Shown: positions 48,966 to 60,203 of the stretch, one piece after another
Layout of the letters: every line of letters begins with the position of its first letter
Numbering within the stretch: the first letter of the stretch is position 1
DNA from: Eucommia ulmoides
Lineage: Eukaryota > Streptophyta > Magnoliopsida > Garryales > Eucommiaceae
Direction: 5' to 3'
Length of the DNA stretch: 64,000 nucleotides
Assembly: GCA_016647705.1 (NCBI GenBank)
Contig: CM028327.1
Coordinates: 41,540,517 to 41,604,516 of the forward strand
Program-made: the position numbers and the translations under genes
Notes under the pieces: generated by a model
Seen by the model: the letters and a program-made list of their open reading frames with translations, nothing else
Database searches by the model: none
Told to the model about the DNA's origin: nothing

Positions 48966-50064
48966 TGTAGAATGTTTATGGAGAATTTCAAAATAAAAAT
49001 ATTATAAATAGAGTATTTATTTGTTTGTTATTCGTTAATTTATAAAATGCATGAATCATTTTATTTGGTCAATTGGACAAAATTACAATTTTTAGAATGT
49101 TAAATTAAATTCTTATTAATATTTTATTGGTACAAAATGTAATTTAGTCTAAATTTTATAAAATAAAATAAAAATAAAAATTAAAAATAGGATTTTTTTT
49201 CTTCATATAAGCCTAACTTTTGCAATTCACTATTTCTCCAATTCAATTCACTTGGTACAATAATTTTTGACAAGTTTAATAATCTTGTCAGAAGTTAAAA
49301 ATCACTATACATAAAAAAAATTAGTGTAATTTTTTGGAACATTCGGTGGAAGATCCTTTATTTCACCTTTAATTTGTAAAAAGTCTCAGAGGTGGAATAA
49401 ACTTTTGTTTTAATCCTGCCTATTTTAAAAAAGCAGAAATCTTGTACACGCGCGGTTATATGTAACAAATTTTTGTGTAAAATTTTGTTACATATTACAA
49501 ATATTACTGTTTTTTATAACATGTAACAATTTAGTGTGTAAAATTTTGTTAGATGTAATAAAAATCACACAAAATACATGTAATTAGTAATATGTAACTA
49601 AAATGTATATAAATACATGTAACTAATATTAAATTAATTTATGTGTTCAATATTTATTAAATGTCATAAATATTACACAAATATATGTAATTGTAACATG
49701 TAACTAATATTATATAAATACATTTAATAAAAAATACGTAAAAAATATAATAATTATTAAATTATAACGAATATTATAACTAATATTCATTATAAAATCG
49801 AATTTACTCACTAAATTTTCTTTACAATCCCTACAATGTGTGATTAAAAGTTAACTGAAATCCAAGTTAATGAACTAAATCAAAACCTAATAATAAAAAG
49901 AATTAATTGTGGATTAAATCTTAAAAATATGACTAATTGTCTATTTTTCCTAATTTTTTACCTAAGAAAAATTATAATAATTTTCAAACTGTGCAATAAT
50001 TTTAAATTTTTCAAAAAATTTAAATTAGTTCGACAAAACCCTCCAAATAAAAATGGCCAAGTTA
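48966..50064. other. AT-rich 3' flank of the receptor kinase gene
   Basis: No gene was seen. A loose set of repeated ATGTAACTAATATTA / TTTTGTTACAT words occupies 49,450-49,800. Confidence 0.6.
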
Positions 50065-52584
50065 TTATCTCCCCTGTGGATTCACCATTTGCGAGAAGAT
50101 CGCCGCCGGACACTGTTCTTCAGCGCTCCTCTCCTCCTCCGGCTCCACATAAAACACCGTCGAATAACCGCCGTTTCTGTCCCGCTCCGCCACACCTCCG
50201 CCGGAATCACCCGCCTGAAGCTGAACTGCGTGCTCAAGGTTCCACAATACATCCCCCATCGTAGGCCGATCCGTCCCCTGCTCCGACAAACACTTCACCG
50301 CCGTCTCCACAAATTGATTCAAACAACCGCCGCTAATCTCCTCCTTGACCCGCCGATCCACGATTCTCTCAACCTCCCCCCGCCGGTAACACAACAGAGC
50401 CCAATCGGCGAGACTGACCTCTTCCCTCGGAAGGCTAGAGTTTAGCGCCGGCCGGCCGCACAATATCTCGAAGAGTACAACACCGAACGAATAAACGTCG
50501 GATTTTTCCGTTAATTTTTGCCGTTTGAAATATTCCGGATCCAAATACCCGAAACTACCCTTCACCATTGTGCTGACGTGGGTCCGGTTCAGATCCAGAC
50601 CCGTTTTCGATAACCCGAAATCCGAAACCTTGGCGACCCATTTTTCATCCAATAGAATATTGGTGGTTTTCACGTCTCTATGAATGATCGTGTGCTTCGC
50701 GCCTGTATGGAGATAATGCAGTCCTCTTGCTGCTCCAATGCAAATTTCAAGCCTCTGTTTCCAAGACACAGGAGGCGGCTGATCGTTGTTCTTACGATTG
50801 CTGTATAAATGTTCTCTTAGAGTGCCGTTGGCCATGTAATCATACACCAAAATCATCTCGTTTTGTTCTTCGCAGGCGCCGATCAGAGACACCAAATGCC
50901 GGTGCCGGAGTTTTGAGAGCAGTTCGATTTCCGTCTGGAATTCATGGAGGCCCTGTTCTGAAGATGGGTTTGCTCTCTTGATCGCCACTTCAATCCAGCC
51001 GTCGATAGACCCTTTGTAGACTTTTCCGAATCCTCCGACTCCGATCACCTGGGATTCGTCGAAATTGTTGGTGCCGGTAAGGATTTCACCCAATGAGAAA
51101 TGCTTACAAAGGCCACTGCTCTTGCCGGAGATTGTTGTGGTGGTTGATTTTGACTTCCGGGAGATTGGTAATTTTCCGGCGGAAATGCTTTTCCGTCGCT
51201 TGAGAATGAAGAACAGGCCGATAACAAGAGCTGAACAGAGCAATCCGCCGATTATTGCACCAATTATAAGGCCGAGATTATCGGATTTTGATTTGAAAAA
51301 AGACTGATTTTGATTATCCTCTGCTTCTAACATCATCTTTGATGGTTCTGGGTTTGGTCCTGCTAAATTCCCATTGGTATCATTAACCTTAAAGATCTCT
51401 AATCCGTTGAGAATGGCGTCGAGAAATTCGGGTTTTAACGTTAGATCAGGATGGAGGGCTACCCATAATTCGGAATCGCCATTGTCACCTTTGGCATAGA
51501 CGGCGAAATCCTTGTACACCGGCACCGATTTGGCATGTGACCAGGTGATTACGTCGGCGGTTTCCAATGCCGTCTGATTGTTGATGAAAATGCTGAAAAC
51601 CCTCTGGTTAACTTTGGAGAGTTGATAATCGCAGAAATGGAATCTCAAAATGTAGGTGAAATTTGAATCGATTTGGAAAACCCATGTCAGATTGTAGTTC
51701 TGATTCACCTTTGGATCGGGTCCCATTGTTCTTGCCGTTGAGTAGACGTCGACGGGGGCGATTTGTTTGGACAGGTTCGGCGGGTATGAAATTGTGACGT
51801 TTTCGTCGGCTTCGGAGGTTACTCCGACGGCGGCGCCGAACAAGTACGGCGTGTCGTCGTACCATGTCCGGGTGAGGCCAGAGTCGTTAACGGCTGAGAT
51901 GTATTGTCCACCGACGTTGAGTCTGAACATTGTCTGCATAGTGGAGGACTCTGTTTCTAGTGTCTGGCCGGAGATACCCACCAAAGGGGCTGACCGGAAA
52001 AGCTTCGGCGTCGAGATAATCTCGATTCCGTTTACGAAAGCGAAAGTTCCGGTATGGGTCGGCGTGAAGGTGAGATTCAGAGCGGTTGATTGGGTGGGGA
52101 TGAGATAGAATTCTCTGATTATGTACGCCAGCGTGAAGGCTTCCGCCGTCAACGAGGCGCTGAAATTGTTCAGGAGGGTGAAATCGCCCGCGGTCACCGA
52201 GAAAAAGGCGTCGGAGGAGTTGAAACCGTCGTAAGACGCCGGGTAAAAATGGAGTCGAACCCAATGGCAGTTATTCGGAGCGATCGTGAATCTGTAAACC
52301 GATTCCGATTTGAAAAATCTGGCGTTCATATAAGGAACCGTGGACGGCAACGAAGAGTCCTGGTATTGCGCCGGAGCCGGCACCGACTCGTTGGAAGACA
52401 AGATATATACGGCGTCTGGAACCCAATTCCTTCCATCGCCGTCGGTGGCGGAGCCTGATGAGCCGCAGGCCAGCACGAATGAATCGGAGGTTGCGCCGTA
52501 GAAGTCATTTCTTGAACAATCGATGCAATTCAGGGTGAAAAAACAGAGAATTATATAAATTAAGAAATGGGTATGAGATTTGAT
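50065..52584 (-). CDS. FERONIA-like CrRLK1L receptor kinase, start codon unresolved
   Basis: This is a single-exon plasma-membrane receptor kinase. Residues below count from the GTG at 52,476. A malectin-like ectodomain spans about 1-385 (LACGSSGSATDGDGRNWVPD, RLHFYPASYDGFN, WYDDTPYLFGA, RFHFCDYQLSKVNQR). There is one membrane span, 401-425, then a kinase, about 475-750: GVGGFGKV 479-486, Lys500 in VAIK, HRD 599-601, DFG 619-621, and HVSTMVKGSFGYLDPEYF in the activation segment. All catalytic residues are present. The tail ends IFSQMVNPQGR, as in FERONIA relatives. Family members bind RALF peptides with LLG co-receptors and act in cell-wall sensing, growth and fertilisation; which role applies here is unknown. 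The frame is open upstream to a TGA at 52,726-52,728. It encodes a hydrophobic signal-peptide-like HFLIYIILCFFTLNC, yet contains no in-frame ATG before MNARFF (residue 50). An ATC at 52,582-52,584 sits where a Met would be expected. With that start the product is 839 residues (FERONIA about 895). Confidence 0.9.
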   Translation of the reverse strand: MKSHTHFLIYIILCFFTLNCIDCSRNDFYGATSDSFVLACGSSGSATDGDGRNWVPDAVYILSSNESVPAPAQYQDSSLPSTVPYMNARFFKSESVYRFTIAPNNCHWVRLHFYPASYDGFNSSDAFFSVTAGDFTLLNNFSASLTAEAFTLAYIIREFYLIPTQSTALNLTFTPTHTGTFAFVNGIEIISTPKLFRSAPLVGISGQTLETESSTMQTMFRLNVGGQYISAVNDSGLTRTWYDDTPYLFGAAVGVTSEADENVTISYPPNLSKQIAPVDVYSTARTMGPDPKVNQNYNLTWVFQIDSNFTYILRFHFCDYQLSKVNQRVFSIFINNQTALETADVITWSHAKSVPVYKDFAVYAKGDNGDSELWVALHPDLTLKPEFLDAILNGLEIFKVNDTNGNLAGPNPEPSKMMLEAEDNQNQSFFKSKSDNLGLIIGAIIGGLLCSALVIGLFFILKRRKSISAGKLPISRKSKSTTTTISGKSSGLCKHFSLGEILTGTNNFDESQVIGVGGFGKVYKGSIDGWIEVAIKRANPSSEQGLHEFQTEIELLSKLRHRHLVSLIGACEEQNEMILVYDYMANGTLREHLYSNRKNNDQPPPVSWKQRLEICIGAARGLHYLHTGAKHTIIHRDVKTTNILLDEKWVAKVSDFGLSKTGLDLNRTHVSTMVKGSFGYLDPEYFKRQKLTEKSDVYSFGVVLFEILCGRPALNSSLPREEVSLADWALLCYRRGEVERIVDRRVKEEISGGCLNQFVETAVKCLSEQGTDRPTMGDVLWNLEHAVQLQAGDSGGGVAERDRNGGYSTVFYVEPEEERSAEEQCPAAIFSQMVNPQGR

Positions 52585-54458
52585 AGATCGAGGAAAATAC
52601 CCTTTTGATGAAATTATGGAAAAGATGATGAAATTTGTGAGGGGGGACAGAGAAAATTTGTGGGCACTCGAAAACAGGGGAAGGAAGGAAAAAAACAGAG
52701 GATCATAAATTCTTCTAAAACGTATTCAATTTTGCATGGAAAACGTAAAAAAATGAAAAAAGAAAAAGAAAAAAAAGGGTACACCTATTTTACCCCCACA
52801 GTGTTTAATTACTAACGTATAATCCGTGTCTAAAGATATGTGTATAAAACAACATAAATAAAAAAATAAATTAACATAATTTCATGTCTATACAACATTC
52901 TACACCGATTTTATTATAATAAAAATACTAACTAACAATTGAATATCATTAATAACTAACAATCAAAACTAAAACTTATATTTATATAAAATAAGGAGAC
53001 ACATCACGATTAATATGCAAGAAATAAGTAACTTGTGGTGTAACTTATGTAAGACAATAAACATCATTCACCCACATTATAAATTTCGAATTAAAAAAAT
53101 TATACATTATTTACAAATACATACTATTTATATATCTACATAAACCTTCCAATAGATTCTCTTTTCTATTTAACCTATACCCTAAAAAAAAAATCCAAAA
53201 AAGAGAGAGGAGAAATTAGACATGAAACATTAGAAAGAAAAAATAATATGAAAAAAATAAATAAATCAATAATTACAACACAACTTTATTTGGAGAAATA
53301 TAAAAAAATAAAATAAAAAAACGATAATCTATTAGCGTCTTAATTTTAATGCCATAACAATCAATAATGTGTCAAGACATGAATGATACGTGGTGGAAGT
53401 TAACTACTTTGAGCATAAATCAGAATAACAAAAATACAAAATTATTAACCACACTTGTAGTAAATGACAAATTTACTAATCAATCCACTACGTTGTCAGA
53501 GAAATAGTTGAAATGATCAAAACTTAGTTTTCCTTTAACGCAAGTAATAAATAAATTGCAGTGTAAATTATATGAGAAAATAAACATAATTTCACCTATA
53601 TTATTAATTAAAAAAAAAACTATACATTCTTTACAAATACATAATATTTATATACTTACATAGAATTTTCATCCGATTCTCTTTTCTGTTTCATCTACAC
53701 CTATATTAAAATAAACACCAATAATAGAGAAAATAGATATAATAAAAAATCTTAAAATTTCTAAAACTTCATATAACTATTCATGATAACTAACACAAAG
53801 TTTAGATAGAAAGAGAAATTAGAAGAATTTAAAAAATAAATCCATTATTTTGAAAAGTAAAAATGATTTACTTCAAAAACAAATCCAAAAAAATAGAAGT
53901 AAAGATGATTTATCTATTTAAAAAAACTTACCCTTAATAGATAAATGGTTTTCTCATACTCGTTCCTAATATCAATAAATAACTAAACAACTCAATTAAT
54001 CAACAATGGAAACAACTAAATAAACCAATAAAAAATAAAAAATCAAATGTAAAACAAAATATGAACTTAAATTACCCACTCACTATGATGTACATGTATC
54101 ATAAGTTACGGTATTACCTGAAAATATTGAGAGTAGTATATCCACTTGCAGATATTTAAAAACGTAAAAATCAAATCAAATAACCTAAAACAATGAAATT
54201 AAATAAAATTCCCTAAAAAGAATCAAATCAAGAATGGGGCTCGATCCCTAAGATGAATTAAATCCCCACAACAAAAAAATGAAATCAAAATCCCTAAAAC
54301 CTAATGAAATCAAAATCCATGAAACCAAATCAAATTAGATATTATTTAACTCACATATTCTTCATCAAGAGTCACTACAGCAACCGAAGGAAGAACCAGA
54401 AAGCCTAGGACATGAGGGGCTTCCTAAAGGGAATACGAGCACCAGAGAAGTAGTAGCA
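52585..54458. promoter_or_regulatory. AT-rich 5' flank of the receptor kinase gene
   Basis: From 52,590 to 52,690 the minus-strand 5' leader is C/T-rich. Beyond it lies very AT-rich DNA without ORFs. It includes an imperfect direct repeat (see 53,015-53,705). No TATA box can be assigned with confidence because the sequence is so AT-rich. Confidence 0.45.
53015..53705. repeat. Imperfect direct repeat, two ~165-bp copies 0.5 kb apart
   Basis: Copies at about 53,015-53,180 and 53,540-53,705 share, in order, GCAAG(A/T)AATAA, a GTGTAA block, AATAAACAT, TATACATT.TTTACAAATACATA and ATTCTCTTTTCT. They are perhaps remnants of one old mobile element or its ends. Confidence 0.6.
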
Positions 54459-54464
54459 GTAACC

Positions 54465-57400
54465 TGTAAGACCTCGATCTTTGATATGCGTATAATTTAA
54501 ATCGTATTGTAAAATGTTTCGAAAATATTGAGGTAGATGATGTAAATTAATTATGTGAATTTAAATTTTGGGAATCAAATTGCAATTTTTCAAAACATTA
54601 AAATAAGAATGGGACTAATTAAACATTTTAACAAAAAAAATGGGGAGAATTGTGTAAATTCTTATATATTATATATAGTAGATATATATAGATAGAAACG
54701 AATGGAGAGGAAGAGGCCACATGTCCGGCTACATGATCACATATACACACATATATATGTATATATATAAAGCGAGAGAAGAATCGAGAAGAAGAAGAGA
54801 AAAAGAGAGGAAGAGAAAGAAGAGAGAGAGAGAGATCAGGGTCGGCCGGTGGTTTTGTCCGCCAGCAGAAGTGTGTATGTAAGTGTGTCATCTGTTTCAG
54901 TTATCCGACGTTCTGCCGGTGGTGTGATCGGCGTGTTTCAGTTATGATGTGTGAGTGTGTAATTGAGCGTTGATTGTGTGCATATGACCGTTCGGTTGGG
55001 TGTCACCGGAGTTCGGCTAACGGTGAGTGGACGTTGGAGAAAGAGAGCAGTGGGGGTGTATTTCTCCGGTGGTTTGGTCCGTCGGTGCTGCTGCTGTGCA
55101 TGTGTGTGTGCGGTCTGTCCATTCGACGGTGTGGTCATCGCCGGTAAGTATGTGTTCTGCCGTGTGTGTGTGTTGTCTGCGTTTTGTGTGTGGTCATCGC
55201 CGACGGTGGAAAGTTAGACAGAGAGAGATGTCGGTTATGTGTGTGTGCTTATTGTGTGATGTGTGTGCTGGATGTTCATGTGTGTGGTTGTCGCCGGCGG
55301 TATGGGATCGGTCCAATAGTGGGTGTTGTCGTGTGTGGGTGGGTGTGTGTTGTTGGATCGTCGGTCGGTGTGGTGGTGGTTTGGGTTCGATCTTTATGGG
55401 TGTGTTCGTCGTTGAACGCCAGAGTCGTCGCCGGCGGTAGTTAGAGAGAGAGAACTCGCCGGCGGCGAGATTTCAAAACAGTAAAATCGAAACGCAGTGG
55501 GTGAGATTTGACATTGTCGTCGTTGTGTGGGTATAACCATTCGATTGTGTGTGTGCGTTCTGTTCTCATGGGTATGTGTCGAGAGTGGAGTAGTGATTGG
55601 TGGGGTGTCATCAGCCAGAAGTTTTGTCCGACGGTGGTAGCTATGATCGTGAGTGCGTGTTGTGTGGGTTGCGGTGTGTGTGTGTTGTCATTTGGCCAGC
55701 CAACGGAGGAGGTGAGTGAGAGTGGGTATGAACGGTGAATGTCGACTGGTGGCTGAAGCAGACGCAGACGCAGAAACGGGAAGAAGAAACGCAGAAAATA
55801 AGAAGAAGAAGAAAGAAAAAAGGAAAAAGAAAAAGAAAAAGAAATTACGCAAACCACCCCAAATAAAATCACAACTCAAACTTGCGACCAACGGAAAAGT
55901 CGGAAGAGGTAGAATTCCAAATTTCTTTAATATATGTATGTAATTGTCTAAATGTGAAATATGTGTTATTATTATCGATGAAATTAGTGTTATTCCTTCG
56001 CATGAATAAATTTAATATAGTAAACTGTAACGGAGCAATATTAGTTAAATAGCCGTATTTCATAATAAAACGCGGGGAATAGGAAATTACAATAATTAGG
56101 GTTGCATGGCATGATTAAGTTGTTTTTACATAAAGTATTAATTTAGGGCATGTCACTATTAGGTTCGCAGGCACCGGAGAACCGGTAGAGAATAGGCGGT
56201 CAAAGTCTTCGAAAACGGATAATCAGGTGAGTGCACTGTCTTCTTGACAAATTATTTTTATATCTATATATGATAGAAAATGGTTGTATTTAAATTAGAT
56301 GCTTTTAAAAATGAAGTGGATCAAGCAGGTTTTGGGTGAGTTGGTAAAAATGGATTTTCATTAAATTACGTTGGTTTTGAAAAAAAGTTGAAAATGATTT
56401 TCGTCAGAATTAGTGGTTTTAAAAGAGAGTGAAAAATATTTATTTTTCTAAAAATGCATGGTTTTCTAAAAATAAAGGGAAAAAATGGTTTCGTTGAAAT
56501 TAGACAGTTTTCAAACAAAGGTGAAAAATATGATGTCGGATTAAATCGGTTTTGGAGATAGATGTTGATATTATTGAGTTGTAGTTTGATGATGATATTA
56601 TTGTATTGATGAGGTGGTTGATGATGGGCAGAGTTGTTGTTGTTGAGATGGAGATGACTTGTTGTTGTTCAGGTGAGTTGGAGATTGGTGTTGGATTTTC
56701 ACCCGTCTGGCATAGTCTAGAGGAGCGGTGTTTCACCCGTTTGGCATAGTCCAGCAGAGCGTTGTTTCACCCGCTTGGACTAGTCCAGCGGAACGTTGTT
56801 CACCCGTCTGGCATAGTCTAGCGGAGCGTTGTTATATCCCGCTAGGAAGGCATATCCTACGGGGTACGGTATCGTTACAACTCCCGATCGTGAGCTTAAA
56901 ACGATCACATAGCTAGCCGAGGTGTGGTGTGATGTGGGGTGGTGTGGTATCGTATGTGGTGTTTTGTCGTATGTGGTGTTGTCGTATATGGTGATGTGGT
57001 GTGTTATTATATCGTCTTGGTGTTTTATCATATTATTTTATACTGATGGTTTGGATGGATTTCATATATTTGATATATATTGATAATGATTCTGAATGGT
57101 AGGAAGAAGGAGTTTTCTCGTGGTATATAATTTTTATACTACTGTTCAAAATGTGTTTGTTTATATGCATTAAGCTTGATCCATTTAAATGTTGTATTAT
57201 TTAGAATGTATTATTATTTTAAAAATATTTTTATTAAGAAGGCAGTACACTCGCAGGTGAAATGGCTAGGAGTTGGTCCCCTACTGGCACTAAGTAGAGT
57301 TATGTGATGGAGTCATATGGGAGTTTTGAGACGAGCTGTCAGAGACGAACCTACAAAAGATTCATGGATAAATACATTTTGTGAGGAAAGTTTTGGGACG

Positions 57401-57535
57401 AGTATGTCCCTATAATAGATGATTGTATATCTAAATGTATGTATATTGTCGTTCATTAGTTGATTGGATGTGGGTGATGTCATGTTGTCGTCACGCCAAC
57501 CCCGGGATGACGGGTGTCCGGGATAGAGTGTGACA
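54465..57535 (+). mobile_element. 3.07-kb solo LTR (gypsy type)
   Basis: It runs from TGTAAGACCTCGATC to GATAGAGTGTGACA, flanked by GTAACC on both sides (54,459-54,464 and 57,536-57,541). A TATATATA-rich promoter-like region lies near 54,750. It is followed by a GAGAGAAGA leader and a GT-rich stretch with repeated CCGGTGGT..GTCCG(T/C) modules. The downstream part carries a tandem repeat and the GACGGGTGTCCGGGATAG end known from large chromovirus-type LTRs. No internal region is present. Confidence 0.85.
56697..56835 (+). repeat. Four tandem ~35-bp units in the solo LTR
   Basis: Units of the form TTCACCCGTCTGGCATAGTC followed by (T/C)AG(A/C)GGAGCG(G/T)TG are repeated four times with small differences. 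Confidence 0.9.
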
Positions 57536-57580
57536 GTAACCTAATAGATTTCAATGGTGAAACACCAACAATACCGCTAG

Positions 57581-59780
57581 TGTAGACAAGACATTTTGAC
57601 TGCCCCACAAAAAAATTATATTTTATTTTATAGTTAACTTTGTTTTATTTTCAAAAAAAAATAATAAAAAAAGAACAATGACTCTCATTTGAAAATTTAG
57701 ATAAAAAACACACTTTCTGGAAGCAAAATGCTCAAGGAAAAGAACGAACGGATAAAAGTAGCAATTTTCGGCACTAGAATGAAGATCACTGTCTACTCTT
57801 TTGGACATAACTAAATTCACAGTTGAAATTTTGAGATGAAATAAGTTACATATGAAACTAAACTCTCTAATTTTTCCAACGACCAGTTATAGAGCCAAAT
57901 CAGAGTTCGTATGAAAAAGATACAACCGTTTGAAGTTGTCCCTCCTGTGCAGCCTCGCATTGTGTGCGGATCAACGGTGGTCAGCCCATTTTGCATCTTA
58001 TTTTCAGCCCAATCCAAACCTTCAGCCCACTAATTATTTTATTTCCATCCTACCTACTAAAATAGTTCCATTTCAAATTATTTTCAGCCCAATTTAACAT
58101 TTTGGGCCCATTCACTTGGAGGCATGTTCAAGCCCATCATTCTAGCCTGTTTTTGGCCCGTTTCACTCCAATTGTAGCCCATTTAGCTTTGTTCAGCCCA
58201 TTTCCACCGAAATTATTGTTCATTCGTCACTCTTGCATGATTTTTTTTTTTTCCATTTTGCCACCATTTTTTACCTTGTGTGATGGTGCTTTAACGAGTC
58301 TTGTTCCCTCATGGATCTTTTGAACTATAAATACAAGATCAAAGGTTAAAGAAAATGGGACAAAATTTGAGGAGAGAGGAGGCAACAAATTTGGGAGAGA
58401 AGTGAACAAATTTTTTGGGATTTTTTTTTTAGAGAAATCTTAAGGGAAAATAATTTATTTTTTTAATTTTATTTTTTTATTTTTATCTTTATTTTTTGGA
58501 GAAGAAGAGAAAGGAATAAGGGAAAAAAAAATTCTAAGCTAAAGTTGTGAACTTCCATCTTTTATAAATTTTACTTATGCATTTTTTTAAAAAATAAAAT
58601 AAAATAAGTTGTTATTATACTAAAATTTCGGTTTGTAAATTAGATATTTTTTATTTTTGTTTTTATATATAAATTTGTGAATAACTTAATGAGTAGACAA
58701 AACGAGATGAAAATCTCTTTGCCTTCTACTTGAATGATTTTGGTTTAGGAGGGAGATCACTTCCCTCGATATGTAAATTAATAGATCTAAAATTAGACAA
58801 AACTTAAAATGATTTTCCACTGGAACACTTAAAAATCGGTTTACTTTTTTGCATTTATTTTCCTGTTCTGCGCCTTTCCGTACTTTAATTTTGTTGTATT
58901 TATTTCCTATTTTGCGCCTTTCCGCGCATTTATTTTGTTGTACATATTTTCTATTTAGCGCCTTTTCGTACTTTATTTTTTGTTTTGTTTATTTTTCTGT
59001 TCCACGTCTTTCCACGCTTTTATTTTCCTGTTATGCGCCTTTTTGCGCTTTTATTTCTTGTAATGTTATTGTATTTCTGTAAATATTTACTTCCCTCGCA
59101 TAAGAAAAAAATGAATTGATCTTTATTGTTCTAAAAAATACAAAAAACAAAAATCCAAAACAAGAATTGCAAAAACAAACATAAAAAGTCTTAACTTAAA
59201 ATTCGAGATATTAAACCCCCCGGGAGTCATCCTTATTAAATCATCATTTTTTTATAAGCGATTATACCGAGGGAACATTAATTTTTTTTTTTTTCCGTTT
59301 TATTTCATGAAATTCAAAAAGAAAAAAAAGTTTTCTACTTATTTAAAAAAAAAATTATATTTTCTAAGAAGAGATTTTAAAATCAAATAAAATATTCGGA
59401 TTTAAATTTTGTTTGAACTTAACTAGATAAGGTACTGTCTTTGGACGGGCGTCTTGGGATGCCTAACACTTTTCCCGAGCGTAATTGACCCCCGAGCCCT
59501 TTAAAACGAATCTCTGGTCGGACCGTACTTTTTGGAGTCAAAATTTTAGTTAAGCCATTTTTCAAATCATTTTTTTTTTTTTAATCCGGTAACCTAGCAC
59601 ACCATTTAAACTCAATGCCAGGTGACGACTCCTTTTTCTAAAATTGGATTAAGTACTTTTTATGAGAAAATCGACGCTTTAAAATATCCCCTTTCTTTAA
59701 TATTTTTTCAAAAAACACAAAAACAAAAAAAACACTTTATATTCATTCATTTTAATTTTCTGACAAATCGAGGCACGTCA
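57581..59780 (-). mobile_element. 2.2-kb solo LTR, inverted relative of the 21.6-kb solo LTR
   Basis: On the plus strand it starts TGTAGACAAGACATTTTGAC and ends GGCACGTCA, flanked by GCTAG on both sides (57,576-57,580 and 59,781-59,785). Its reverse complement matches the solo LTR at 21,573-23,633 at both ends and in the GGCGTCTTGGGATGCCTAACA...GACTCC block (59,447-59,632). No internal region is present. It lies 45 bp from the 3.07-kb solo LTR. Confidence 0.9.
58848..59065. repeat. Minisatellite of ~60-bp units within the solo LTR
   Basis: About four units share TTTATTTTCCTGTT or TTTATTTTGTTGTA, then a CGCCTTTCCG(C/T) core, ending near 59,060. The equivalent is not evident in the related LTR at 21,573. 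Confidence 0.7.
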
Positions 59781-59973
59781 GCTAGCCGAATTTTTGTTTC
59801 TGTTCCCAATTCATCCATAAACCAAATAGAAATCAGGGAACAAAAACCCCAACAATACCGCTAGCCGAATGAAAATTAAAACATTATCCCTCACGAAACC
59901 ATAATTCTTATAAGGTGTAAACAAAAATCATCCAACATGTAAAAAGTGATGAGAATCGTACCTAAATTTTTTT

Positions 59974-60203
59974 GAATTAGAATTTTCAGATAAATTTTGA
60001 AAATTTCTCCCAAAAGAAGCAGCAGGAATTGATCACTGGCATGGTGGCGTTGTGTTCGAGGTCATGACAGAGTGTATTTGGAATATGTGAATTAGAATTT
60101 TCAGATAAAATCTGAAAAATTCTTCCAAAAGAGGCAATAGGAATTGAACACAGGTATGGTGGCATTGTGTTCAGGGTCATGATAGAGTGTATTTGGAATG
60201 TGT
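59974..60203. repeat. 115-bp tandem duplication
   Basis: Two tandem copies (59,974-60,088 and 60,089-60,203) both start GAATTAGAATTTTCAGATAAA and end GTGTATTTGGAAT(A/G)TGT. They differ at roughly one base in eight. No long ORF covers them. Confidence 0.9.

Noticed and set aside
50053-52458. Several 80-130-codon plus-strand ORFs opposite the receptor kinase
   Set aside because: They are shadows caused by the GC-rich codon usage of the kinase gene, with no independent signal.
55027-55440. 137-codon Val/Cys-rich ORF
   Set aside because: It is a by-product of GTGTGT-rich LTR sequence within the 54.5-57.5 kb solo LTR, and two frames are open over the same stretch.
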